From Prevotella sp. (GTDB taxonomy: Bacteria; Bacteroidota; Bacteroidia; Bacteroidales; Bacteroidaceae): a stretch of 34,426 nt of DNA. The DNA lies in NCBI GenBank assembly GCA_016285055.1, contig JAEEPZ010000035.1, positions 1 through 34,426 on the forward strand, read 5' to 3'. A model generated the notes under the pieces. That model was not told the DNA's origin. It made no database searches and saw nothing but the letters and a program-made list of their open reading frames with translations. Positions 1 through 7,824 of this stretch are shown here, piece after piece (positions within the stretch are counted from its first letter, which is position 1; every line of letters begins with the position of its first letter). The position numbers were made by a program, and so were the translations under genes.

Positions 1-1032
1 CCCCAAAGCCCCCCCTACGGCCCCCGAGGGGGCTTCATTACTCTTTAGGACATTTGTGTCCCCCTCGGGGGACGAAGGGGGGGCTTTAGGCTTCTCCCAC
101 ACCGCCACCGGCTCGCCTATGCCGTTGCCATCGATGTCGACGCCCACCAGCGGCCAGTCGTCAACCCAGCGGGCAGGCTGCATGTGAACAACACGACCGG
201 CAGGGTGCGTCTCCTGAAAATGGTAGAACCACCACGTGCCGTCGGGAGTGTCGACGAGGGCTCCCTGATGCGGGCCGTTGACGTTGGTGGAGCCCTGTTC
301 CAGGACGATACGCTTCTCATAGGGGCCGTAGATGTTGCGTGAGCGCAGCACCGTCTGCCAGCCGCAGCACACGCCGCCCTCGGGGATGATGAGATAGTAG
401 TAGCCGTGGCGCTTGAGGAATTTCGTGCCCTCGGCCACCGGACCGGTATACACAGTGACGCCGTCGTCGAGCAGCTGCTTGCCGTCGGCCGTCATGCGAT
501 GGATGATGATAGGCCCAGCACCATACTGACTGCGGCCTAAGTAGGCCTGGCCGTCGTCGTCCCAGAAGGGGCACGGGTCTTCCCACTTCTCTACTGCCTT
601 GACGCAGTGCAAAGGACTCCAAGGGCCGTGCGCGTCGGGGGCCGTCGACATGAACAGACCCTCGTCAGGGGTGCAGAAATAGACGTAGAAAAGGCCGTCG
701 TGATAGCGGATGGAGGGCGCCCACGAGCCACCGCCGTAGTGACTGTTATCGTCCCAGCCGGGATAGTCGAAGCGGCGGTATATCTGACTGATAATGTGCC
801 AGTTCACAAGGTCGTAGCTCTCCAGCACCTGCATCCCCATGAAATGGAAGTCGGAGGCCACCATATAATACTTGTCATCCACGCGGATGACATCGGGGTC
901 GCTGTAGTCGGCGTTCAGCACGGGGTTCTTGTACGTGCCGTTGCCTTGGTCGCCCCAGTCCAGGGGACGCTGTGCCCACAGCGATGCAGCGGCAAGCACA
1001 GCTGCCATCGTCAGAAGAAATTGCTTTTTCAT
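1..1032 (-). CDS. Secreted glycoside hydrolase family 43 enzyme, 3' end outside the window
   Basis: The frame opens at an ATG (complement of 1030-1032) and stays open to the left edge, so the C-terminus is missing. Residues 1-20 form a signal peptide ending in SLWA before Gln21. The GH43 five-bladed propeller is recognisable. The catalytic-base Asp lies in YSDPDVI (D45), the pKa-modulating Asp in WEDPCPF (D152) and the acid Glu in VAEGTKF (E201). The catalytic part ends near residue 315 (DGNGIGEPVAVWEKP), where family members usually enter a linker to a C-terminal beta-sandwich. Such enzymes act as periplasmic or surface arabinofuranosidases or xylosidases; the substrate cannot be fixed from sequence. 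Oddity: codons 316-344 are made of a palindromic intergenic-type repeat that keeps the frame open. The gene is divergent from the fimbrial operon. Confidence 0.88.
   Translation of the reverse strand, partial: MKKQFLLTMAAVLAAASLWAQRPLDWGDQGNGTYKNPVLNADYSDPDVIRVDDKYYMVASDFHFMGMQVLESYDLVNWHIISQIYRRFDYPGWDDNSHYGGGSWAPSIRYHDGLFYVYFCTPDEGLFMSTAPDAHGPWSPLHCVKAVEKWEDPCPFWDDDGQAYLGRSQYGAGPIIIHRMTADGKQLLDDGVTVYTGPVAEGTKFLKRHGYYYLIIPEGGVCCGWQTVLRSRNIYGPYEKRIVLEQGSTNVNGPHQGALVDTPDGTWWFYHFQETHPAGRVVHMQPARWVDDWPLVGVDIDGNGIGEPVAVWEKPKAPPSSPEGDTNVLKSNEAPSGAVGGALG
2..90. repeat. Palindromic repeat inserted in the GH43 reading frame
   Basis: Bases 2-32 and 60-90 are inverted copies of each other (about 28 of 31 positions match) around a 27-nt loop. 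Each arm contains a C7 run followed by CCCCCGAGGGGG, itself a small palindrome. In the GH43 frame the element has no stop and encodes a low-complexity peptide starting KAPPSSPEGD. The location, directly after the catalytic domain, is a tolerated linker site. It resembles a REP- or MITE-type element. The left end is truncated by the window, so its full extent is unknown. Confidence 0.75.
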
Positions 1033-1036
1033 TGTG

Positions 1037-1044
1037 CAAAGATA
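1037..1044 (-). promoter_or_regulatory. Putative -7 promoter element of the GH43 gene
   Basis: The complement reads TATCTTTG, matching the Bacteroidota sigma-70 -7 consensus TAnnTTTG. It ends only 4 nt before the GH43 ATG, so a transcript from it would be nearly leaderless. No TTTG -33 box is seen at the usual 19-20 nt. A second match (TACTTTTG, complement of 1203-1210) lies farther upstream and would give a leader of about 165 nt. Confidence 0.4.
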
Positions 1045-1122
1045 ATCATTCTTTCCAAATAAAGAAAAAAATGAGAAGAAAAAAGCATAGTATCGGGTGA
1101 TTACGCATCATCATAAAAAAAT

Positions 1123-1409
1123 ATGATTATCCGCATGTAGCCGATGGATGCCTTTGTTATCATAGTCTGTCTCAATCATTATCAGACAAACACGTGCTGC
1201 CGCAAAAGTAATATATTCCCCCCCTTGGAAAGGGGGGGGCAGGGGGGGATGAAGCTTTGCGCTGATGAATCCCCCTCTAACTCCCCCTTTGCAAGGGGGA
1301 GAATTAAGTTACCGCAAGCCTTACTTGTAGCTGTCATGATACATTCTTATGAGGAGTCGGTTTGCGTCTATATTGGCGTGCACACTATCGGGTAATTGCG
1401 GATAATCAT
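1123..1409. repeat. 287-bp segment bounded by imperfect 25-bp inverted repeats
   Basis: ATGATTATCCGCA (1123-1135) and its exact complement (1397-1409) face each other. The similarity continues inward to about 25 bp (roughly 20 matches). The segment lies between the divergent GH43 and fimbrial genes. It holds the GC-rich palindrome at 1216-1303 and a minus-strand TACTTTTG promoter-like motif. It contains no convincing gene. It could be an invertible promoter region or a small MITE-like insertion; no clear target-site duplication is visible. Confidence 0.45.
1216..1303. repeat. GC-rich interspersed palindrome (C-run/G-run type)
   Basis: Two 36-bp arms, 1216-1251 and 1268-1303, are inverted copies with about 80% identity, separated by 16 bp. 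Each arm has a poly-C run, a TTGnAAA centre and poly-G runs. The pattern looks like a dispersed repeat family, distinct in sequence from the palindrome at 2-90. The strong potential stem could insulate the divergent transcription units. Confidence 0.6.
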
Positions 1410-1602
1410 TTTCTTTTCCTGCCGCCACGACACATCATTGTCCAGGCAGGGAAGGGGGAAGCGGCGGAGATACCTCAATGAGATTGCTGTTTTTCTTTAT
1501 ACATTATTATAATACGCGCGCGAAAGGCACTCTCATCACAAGAAAAAAAGCACAATTAACTTTTTTTACGAGAAAAAAGTGCTGTTTTTTTACTTTTTTT
1601 AC

Positions 1603-1610
1603 TAAATTTG
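1603..1610 (+). promoter_or_regulatory. Putative -7 element of the fimbrial operon promoter
   Basis: TAAATTTG matches TAnnTTTG 46 nt upstream of the first fimbrial ATG (1657), inside a very AT-rich stretch. No good TTTG -33 box is present. Just upstream, AAAAAAGCAC (about 1542-1551) and GTGCTGTTTTTT (about 1579-1590) can pair imperfectly and might be an operator or an attenuating hairpin. Confidence 0.45.
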
Positions 1611-1656
1611 CTGCAAATATAAACATATTTGGGAAAACCAAGCATGAATCTTTAAG

Positions 1657-2232
1657 ATGAAGCTAAAGCAAGCATTATTACTTTTCCTGTTTTTGCCGTT
1701 CATGGGCTGCCTCTCATCCTACGGGCAGCATCTTGCCATCAGCAACAATCTGCTGTTTGATGCGGCTGGGGCACTCTCAGCGGGCGTCGAGATTCCATTG
1801 TCGAAAAAGACCTCGTTTGAGACCTACGGCAGTCTGCGGCCCTGGAAGAGAGGGGAGCAGAAAGTGCACAAGCACTGGGCGGTGCAGAGCCAGCTGCGTA
1901 TATGGCCCTGCCAGGTGATGAATGGCTTTTTCTTCGGCCCCTACGTGCACGCCGGAGAGTTTAACATCGGCAACAAGAGCTTCTGCTTAGGCCTGCTCAA
2001 CGGGCTGAAGCCCAACCGCTATGAGGGCTGGCTGGCAGGCGGCGGCATCGGCGCCGGCTATGAGTATGCCTTGGCAAAGCACTGGAACATCGGTGCAGAG
2101 CTGGGCATAGGCTATACCTATATAGACTACAAGAAGTTTGACTGTGAGGTATGCGGACCACAGAGGGATGACGATGTGTACCACTACGTAGGCATCTCGA
2201 AGCTGGGCCTCAGCCTTATCTACGTCTTTTAA
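1657..2232 (+). CDS. DUF3575 family outer-membrane protein of a fimbrial operon
   Basis: A 191-residue protein. The N-terminal signal sequence (hydrophobic residues about 5-20) is followed by QHLAISNNLLFDAAGALSAG, the typical start of DUF3575 proteins. It continues with alternating aromatic/glycine-rich strands and ends in an aromatic residue (LIYVF), as in outer-membrane barrels. A Cys at position 18 (FMGC) could also make it a lipoprotein, though cleavage after YGQ looks more natural. In Bacteroidales, DUF3575 genes commonly precede DUF3868 and fimbrillin genes. Their exact role in fimbrial assembly is not established; I infer an outer-membrane accessory. It is the first gene of the operon, 22 nt before the next. 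Confidence 0.85.
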   Translation: MKLKQALLLFLFLPFMGCLSSYGQHLAISNNLLFDAAGALSAGVEIPLSKKTSFETYGSLRPWKRGEQKVHKHWAVQSQLRIWPCQVMNGFFFGPYVHAGEFNIGNKSFCLGLLNGLKPNRYEGWLAGGGIGAGYEYALAKHWNIGAELGIGYTYIDYKKFDCEVCGPQRDDDVYHYVGISKLGLSLIYVF

Positions 2233-2254
2233 CTAAAACATTCGCTGTTGCAAC

Positions 2255-3727
2255 ATGAGCATGAATGACTATAAAACAGGTCGCGGACTCGCGCGCCTAC
2301 TCACGTTTTCGATGCTGCTATTCCTTCTGTCGGGAGTGCAGAAGGCCCAAGCAGCCGACTACGACTATGTGTTGAAAATCAATCGCTCGGCACTGGCCGT
2401 GGTCGACAGCAATGTGGTGGCGTCCTTTCAGGTCACTGCCATACAGGATGTGCCCGCCATGCAGTCGGTGGTGCTGGTGCCGGAGCTGATAGACACCGTC
2501 ACGATGCGGAAGGTGGAGCTGCCGATGATATTCATCAACAGCCGCAACCAGCAGATTTACTTTGAGCGCAGCCTGAAAGACGAGTATCCCGATGCCATAG
2601 CCGTGCGCAAGAAGAATGGCCAGAATCTCGACATCGACTATCTGCGCTCGGTGAAATATGAGCCATGGATGGACAATGCCGTGCTGAAGCTGAAGAAGCA
2701 GAGCTGCGCCTGCAGCAACCCGCAGGACAGGGGCGAGATGATTATTGCCATGTTCCCCAAGGAAGAAGTGCCGCCCATCATCAACCTCTTCCCCGTCTAT
2801 CTGCTGCCGCCTGCCGACAACTCGGTGAAGGTGCGCGAGGAGCGCGGCTCGGCCTTCCTGTGCTTCGAGGTGAACAAATGGGACATCAAGCCCGACTACA
2901 TGACCAACCCCGTGGAGTTGCAGAAGATACACAACAGCGTGAACCTGGTGAAGAACGACTCCGACGTCACCATCCAGCGCATGACCATCGAAGGCTTTGC
3001 GTCGCCCGAAGCACCCTACGAGCACAACCTCATGCTCAGCGAGAACCGCACGGAAGCACTGAAGAGCTACCTGCTGCGCACCAACATTGCCAAGGGCATC
3101 AGAATAGAGGCTACGGGCAAGGGCGAGAACTGGGAAGGCTTCATGAAACAGCTGAACAGCAGGAGCGACGCGCCGCAGCAGAGCCGGCTGATGAGCATTG
3201 CCACCAGCAGCATCTCGCCAGACGAGAAAGAGAAGCGGATGCGCAAAGAAGCTCCCGAAGGATTCAGATATGTGGTGGAGAACTGGTTCCCCGAACTGCG
3301 CTGCACCAACTATACCGTCATCTACACCGTGCGCCCGTTCACCATCGAGGAGTCGGAGCGAGTGTTTGAGACACGCCCCATCAACCTCAACCTGAACGAG
3401 ATCTACCGTCTGGCCGACAAATATGCCAACGACCAGGAGAAATACTACTCCATCATCCGCAAGGCTTACATGCTCTATCCCAACGACTCATACATCAACC
3501 TCACCATGGCATGCCTTGCCATCAAGAAAGGCGAGGCCGACGAGGCTGCCGAATACCTGAGCAAGGTGAACGACTGCCCTGAGCGGACGATGAACGAAGG
3601 CCTCGTGGCCTGGATGAGGGGTGATGCCGACAAGGCCGTACAGCTTGTGGAAAAGGCACGGCAGCAGGGAGTGAAGCAGGCAGAGGTGCAGCTTCAGGAA
3701 TTTGGAAAACTCAAAAACAAACAATAA
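2255..3727 (+). CDS. DUF3868 protein with OmpA-like and TPR-like regions (fimbrial accessory)
   Basis: A 490-residue protein with a long signal peptide ending near AQA (residues 32-34). The N-terminal part (about 35-190) has the DUF3868 pattern, including a CACSNPQDRG cysteine motif. Residues about 230-340 resemble an OmpA-type peptidoglycan-binding domain (IEGFASPEAPYEHNLMLSENR). The C-terminus (about 385-485) is helical and TPR-like. An OmpA domain next to a surface structure suggests it links the fimbrial system to peptidoglycan; this is inference. The start (MSMNDYK) could be the first or second Met. It is 16 nt upstream of the fimbrillin gene and surely cotranscribed. Confidence 0.85.
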   Translation: MSMNDYKTGRGLARLLTFSMLLFLLSGVQKAQAADYDYVLKINRSALAVVDSNVVASFQVTAIQDVPAMQSVVLVPELIDTVTMRKVELPMIFINSRNQQIYFERSLKDEYPDAIAVRKKNGQNLDIDYLRSVKYEPWMDNAVLKLKKQSCACSNPQDRGEMIIAMFPKEEVPPIINLFPVYLLPPADNSVKVREERGSAFLCFEVNKWDIKPDYMTNPVELQKIHNSVNLVKNDSDVTIQRMTIEGFASPEAPYEHNLMLSENRTEALKSYLLRTNIAKGIRIEATGKGENWEGFMKQLNSRSDAPQQSRLMSIATSSISPDEKEKRMRKEAPEGFRYVVENWFPELRCTNYTVIYTVRPFTIEESERVFETRPINLNLNEIYRLADKYANDQEKYYSIIRKAYMLYPNDSYINLTMACLAIKKGEADEAAEYLSKVNDCPERTMNEGLVAWMRGDADKAVQLVEKARQQGVKQAEVQLQEFGKLKNKQ

Positions 3728-3743
3728 ATAAAAAAAGAAAACT

Positions 3744-5249
3744 ATGTTCCAGTCAATCAAATTCATCTTTGCACTGCTATTGGCCAGTGCCGTCGTTTGC
3801 AGCTGCAGCCAGCGCGAAGACATTGACGATGCCGTCGACACCAACACAGAAAACACGGTGGAAGAGGCTAGCGTCGTATTCCGTCTACAAGCCAACGCCC
3901 CGACGGCTTTGACGACACGTAGTGTGGAAGACAGCTACAATCATGTACAGGGAACGCAGGAAGAGTACCAAGTGAACAACGCCAGGATCTATCTCTTCGA
4001 CGCGCCCACCAAGCTCTTCGTCAAGAGCATCATGCTCACCAACCTGACGCGCACGGGCACCGATGCCAACGGCTACGTCATCTATGAAGCAGAGCACGTG
4101 TCGGTGCCACAGGGCACATACGACATCTTCGTCACCGCCAACACCGGGCGCTATATCAACAAGACGACGGAGAGCGAGTTCCTGGCCGACATCGACAGCC
4201 TGACATACGTCAGGGGTGCCATCCAGGACATTTCGGGCGGCATCGTGATGACCAACCGCGCATCCGAGAACACCGGCACCGTGATTACCAAGAGCGAAGA
4301 CAATGAAGACAACGTGGTGAGCATCACGCTGGAGCGCGTCCTGGCACGCATCGACATTGCCAAGAGCAGCAATTCATTCCCGCTGACCGACGAAGCCAAC
4401 CAGCAGTATGCCTCCATCACCCTTGAAGGCCACTACATCGTCAACCTGCCCAAGTATTACTACTCCTACCGTCACACCGCCGCCCTCACCTCAATGGACG
4501 AGCCCGTGTGGGACATCAACGAGCACTTCGGCAACGTGAAGGACGTCAACGGTTATGTCATCGACCCCGATTTCTTCAAGAAAACCATCGATGCCACCAG
4601 CTTCACCAACGCCGGCAAATACTATGAGCACTTCTACGGCGACTACAGCAATCCCAATGCCGTGGCATGGACAGCCTTCAAGCCCGCCAGCGAGACGCCG
4701 CAGTACAACACCACCTACTGCCTGGAGAACTGCACACTGGCTCCCGCACAGAAGAACGGCTACAGCACCGGCGTGCTCTTCAAGGCAAAGCTGGAGCCCT
4801 ACAACAACGTCTATCATCTTGCCGACAACGGCACCCTGCAGGTCATCACCGACAAGAACCAGTATCCCGAAGTGCTCTACTACTTCAACTACAAGTTCTA
4901 TGACTCGCCCCAGGCACTGGCATCCGCTATCGGCATCAACGACATCAACGGCAACAGCTTCGACCTCTACCAGGCAAAGAAATACGAGAAGGACGACGAC
5001 GGATACCACTGCTATTACACCTACTGGATCCGCCATCTTGACAACTACAAGCCCACCAGCATGGGCGTGATGGAGTTTGCCATCGTGCGCAACAACCTCT
5101 ACCGCATCCTCGTCACCAATGTGTCGGGACTGGGATACCACGAGGTGACCGTCAATCCTGACACGCCCGACGAGGGTGAGACCTATCTCAAGGCTGTGCT
5201 CAACGTGAAGCCATGGATTGTAAGAGACCTGACAAACATTATACTGTAA
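3744..5249 (+). CDS. Fimbrillin (Mfa1/FimA-type major subunit), lipoprotein precursor
   Basis: A 501-residue protein. The signal peptide ends in a lipobox (VCSC, lipidated Cys21) and is followed by an acidic stretch. Residue R59 in LTTRSV is a plausible Arg-specific maturation site, as in type V pilins, where removal of the N-terminal strand opens the groove for the next subunit. The body has paired beta-sandwich domains typical of fimbrillins, with conserved YNTTYCLENC and GVMEFAIVRNNLYRI segments. The C-terminus ends with NVKPWIVRDLTN, the expected donor-strand region. It is therefore the best candidate for the polymerising shaft subunit. It overlaps or abuts the anchor gene. I leave the symbol blank because the fimA/mfa1 subtype cannot be decided. 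Confidence 0.88.
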   Translation: MFQSIKFIFALLLASAVVCSCSQREDIDDAVDTNTENTVEEASVVFRLQANAPTALTTRSVEDSYNHVQGTQEEYQVNNARIYLFDAPTKLFVKSIMLTNLTRTGTDANGYVIYEAEHVSVPQGTYDIFVTANTGRYINKTTESEFLADIDSLTYVRGAIQDISGGIVMTNRASENTGTVITKSEDNEDNVVSITLERVLARIDIAKSSNSFPLTDEANQQYASITLEGHYIVNLPKYYYSYRHTAALTSMDEPVWDINEHFGNVKDVNGYVIDPDFFKKTIDATSFTNAGKYYEHFYGDYSNPNAVAWTAFKPASETPQYNTTYCLENCTLAPAQKNGYSTGVLFKAKLEPYNNVYHLADNGTLQVITDKNQYPEVLYYFNYKFYDSPQALASAIGINDINGNSFDLYQAKKYEKDDDGYHCYYTYWIRHLDNYKPTSMGVMEFAIVRNNLYRILVTNVSGLGYHEVTVNPDTPDEGETYLKAVLNVKPWIVRDLTNIIL

Positions 5250-5269
5250 ATCCATTAAAGTTGCAGACC

Positions 5270-6250
5270 GTGAAGAACCGTGTCAAACTGTGGCTCGTTT
5301 CCATGCTGTGCGTCATGCCATTGGTGTCCTGCACGTGGGTGAAGGACGACACTGACGACTGCCCCTACGGATTCTGGCTCAAGCTGCACTACACCTACAA
5401 TATCCTGGATGTAGAGGCGGCGCCGGAATACGTCACGGATGCACACGTCTATGTCTATGACGCAAACGGGAACTATGTCAAGCGCATTAACGCCACTTGG
5501 AACGACCTGAAAGCCAACGACTACCGCATCAGGGTGGAAGACCTCGCTGAGGGCGACTATCAGTTTGTGGTGTGGAGCGGAATGGGCGACAGCCAGTATT
5601 CAGTAGCCGGCGACACACAGGCAAAGGATGAATACCGGCTATCGCTCGTCGAGGAAGGCGGTACTTCTGCCCAGGAATTGCCGTCACTCTTCTACGGCAG
5701 CCTGCCCACCGTTCACTACGACAAATCCTATGCCGTGCATCACATCGACATGATGAAGGACACCAACCAGCTGGCCTTGCTCGCCGTGCCCGTCGCGGAA
5801 GACACGGAGGTGTCGGTCAACGACTTCAGCATGAAGGTTGTCACCGCCAACGGCATCATGGACGCACGCAACCAGATAGCAACTGAAGCGGCAACCACCT
5901 ACCTGCCTTTCGCCCAGGAAGATGTCACCTTCGACGACCCCGACTATGGAGAGCTGCATGGCGCCAAGTTCGGCATCAGCACACTGCGGCTGATGGAGAA
6001 CAGCGACTGCCGCATCATCCTCGAGAAGAGCAGCACGGGCGAGACAGTGTTCAACATCTCGCTGCCAGAATACATCGGGATGATTGGTTCGCTCTACACC
6101 AACCTGGGCAGGCAGCTGTCCGTGCAGGAATATCTGGACCGGCAGGACTTCTATACCATCGTTTTCTATCTCTCTGGCGACCTCGACCAGCTCATCCAGC
6201 TGCGGGTCAACAGCTGGAGAGTCAGGGCTTATAATCACTTAAAACTTTAA
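5270..6250 (+). CDS. FimB/Mfa2-family fimbrial anchor lipoprotein
   Basis: A GTG start at 5270 gives a perfect lipoprotein signal (KNRVK, hydrophobic core, LVSC with Cys21). The frame is open back to an ATG at 5213, but that start would lie within the fimbrillin gene and add a non-conserved N-terminus. TTG at 5261 is another option. The mature part begins KDDTDDCPYGFWLKLHY and continues with VYVYDANGNYV and YQFVVWSGMGD, hallmarks of the Mfa2/FimB anchor family (PF08842). These proteins hold the growing fimbria at the outer membrane and cap its base. It sits between the two fimbrillin genes, with no gap large enough for a separate promoter. Confidence 0.85.
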   Translation: MKNRVKLWLVSMLCVMPLVSCTWVKDDTDDCPYGFWLKLHYTYNILDVEAAPEYVTDAHVYVYDANGNYVKRINATWNDLKANDYRIRVEDLAEGDYQFVVWSGMGDSQYSVAGDTQAKDEYRLSLVEEGGTSAQELPSLFYGSLPTVHYDKSYAVHHIDMMKDTNQLALLAVPVAEDTEVSVNDFSMKVVTANGIMDARNQIATEAATTYLPFAQEDVTFDDPDYGELHGAKFGISTLRLMENSDCRIILEKSSTGETVFNISLPEYIGMIGSLYTNLGRQLSVQEYLDRQDFYTIVFYLSGDLDQLIQLRVNSWRVRAYNHLKL

Positions 6251-6254
6251 GTGC

Positions 6255-7805
6255 GTGTTCCACAGAGTGAAAAGACATTGTGCAGCCTCGCCCGCTCCTA
6301 AGGATGCCGTGTGCGCAGCCGTTCCCCCGTTCCGCCGGAGCGGGAGAAGCGGCGTCGTCAGCACCCTTCTGCTGCTGTTGCTCGTCCTTCTGATGCCTGC
6401 ATGTCAGCATGACATGGAGCAGGATGACTACGTCGCGCCAAAGATGAATGGTGGTGAGCAGCTGGCTGAAGACAGCATGGTCAACCTGTCGCTGAGACTG
6501 AGAGTGGCAGCAAGCCAGAGCACAACAGATGAGAACTATTTCCGCAACGAGTACATAGTCAGCCGACTGGAATTGTGGTTCTTCGATGCCGAGACGAAAA
6601 AGTTCTTTGCCCGCCTGGTGACGAATGACCTGACAGAGGCCGAGACTGCCATCTCCAACCAATACGACATCACCTATCTCCTCAAAGACGTGAGGCTCAA
6701 GGCCGGGGTGTATGACATCTTTGCCATTGCCAACTATGACTACAGCACAGAGGACATAGAAGACGAGGCAGACTTCCTCAACCTGGTTGATGCCATGACT
6801 TACAGCAAAGGCATTGAGGCGTCAATACCCGAAACCGGCCCCGTAATGACCAGCCGCGCCACCGAACTGCTGGCCGTCAATCTGGTGCCGTGGATTGACA
6901 AGGAGTATGTGCTCAGCGTAGATATTGAGCGAGTGATGGCAAAGATACAGATAGGCGTCCTTCACAACACCTTCCAGCTGAAGCATGGTGAGAGGAAGTA
7001 TGCCGACATCAACATCACCAACTACAAGCTGGTCAACCTCAACAACCGCTATTACCTGTTCCAGCATAAGGACGTAATGGAGGAGTTCAATGACCAGCCG
7101 CAGTTCGTATTGCCCGACAACTTCAATGACTATAGCGACGAGGGAGAACAGTATGTCGTAGACCCGCTCTTCTACCTGAAGACAACGAATGGTGCCGATG
7201 CTGCAGCTTTCTCCGGCTACTACAACTCATGGTTCGGCAACTTCACCACCACCGATTTTGCCTCCATGCCTTCGGCCGGCAACTATGGCTACGCCTACAT
7301 CCTTGAGAACACCTCATTCAAGACAAGCCAGAAGAACGGCTATTCGCCCGGCATCGTGTTCAAAGCGGCCGTCAGTCCCGTCTTCGTCTATCTCTACGAC
7401 GACACGCAGAAGACGCTGAAGGAAGACTACCGCCCAGAGTATTGGCCCAACACCATCTACCTGTACAAGTACAACTTCTACGAATCCATCAAGGCCATCA
7501 ACATGGCTGGCGACCTCTCGCTCGACGAGTTGGAGACCTATACGGATGCACAGCTGAAGGCCTACGGCATCAAGCAGTGCAAGTTTAACATGGGTGTCTA
7601 CGAAACATACTACACCTATTGGATACATCATCGCAACAGTCCGTCTGCCAACATGGGGCCCATGCAATATGGTATCGTCAGGAACAATTTCTACAGGATT
7701 GTCGTCTCCGGAGTCAGCGGCGTCGGCAACAGCAGTATTGCACCCGACGTCATGCGCGACAACTATCCCAACTCCTATGCAGACGTCATCGTTGGCGGAC
7801 AGTGA
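6255..7805 (+). CDS. Second fimbrillin (Mfa1-like), C-terminus apparently truncated by frameshift
   Basis: A 516-residue product from a GTG at 6255; GTG at 6267 or 6309 are alternatives, and the n-region is unusually long. Its hydrophobic core leads to a lipobox (LMPAC, Cys50). It resembles the first fimbrillin throughout: LELWFFDAETKKFF, a YAYILENTSFKTSQKNGYSPG segment, YYTYWIHHR and GIVRNNFYRIVV. The annotated frame stops after VIVGGQ, without the usual Trp-containing last strand. One frame away, the sequence encodes WRTVTINMFYR followed by TGA at 7826-7828, which looks like the missing strand and overlaps the next ATG as ATGA. I infer a 1-nt deletion near 7785-7795, by mutation or sequencing error. 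If the truncation is real, this subunit could only be terminal or non-functional. Confidence 0.8.
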   Translation: MFHRVKRHCAASPAPKDAVCAAVPPFRRSGRSGVVSTLLLLLLVLLMPACQHDMEQDDYVAPKMNGGEQLAEDSMVNLSLRLRVAASQSTTDENYFRNEYIVSRLELWFFDAETKKFFARLVTNDLTEAETAISNQYDITYLLKDVRLKAGVYDIFAIANYDYSTEDIEDEADFLNLVDAMTYSKGIEASIPETGPVMTSRATELLAVNLVPWIDKEYVLSVDIERVMAKIQIGVLHNTFQLKHGERKYADINITNYKLVNLNNRYYLFQHKDVMEEFNDQPQFVLPDNFNDYSDEGEQYVVDPLFYLKTTNGADAAAFSGYYNSWFGNFTTTDFASMPSAGNYGYAYILENTSFKTSQKNGYSPGIVFKAAVSPVFVYLYDDTQKTLKEDYRPEYWPNTIYLYKYNFYESIKAINMAGDLSLDELETYTDAQLKAYGIKQCKFNMGVYETYYTYWIHHRNSPSANMGPMQYGIVRNNFYRIVVSGVSGVGNSSIAPDVMRDNYPNSYADVIVGGQ

Positions 7806-7824
7806 CCATCAACATGTTTTACAG

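Noticed and set aside
607..1062. 151-codon plus-strand reading frame over the GH43 gene
   Set aside because: It is antisense to a gene with a signal peptide and all GH43 catalytic residues; the translated sequence shows no family resemblance.
1144..1660. Two short plus-strand reading frames (1144-1395 and 1478-1660) upstream of the fimbrial operon
   Set aside because: One runs through the GC-rich palindrome and the other through AT-rich promoter DNA; neither has recognisable protein features.
5213..5269. Upstream ATG start for the FimB/Mfa2 anchor
   Set aside because: It would overlap the fimbrillin C-terminus and put about 20 extra residues before an otherwise perfect lipoprotein signal peptide starting at GTG 5270.
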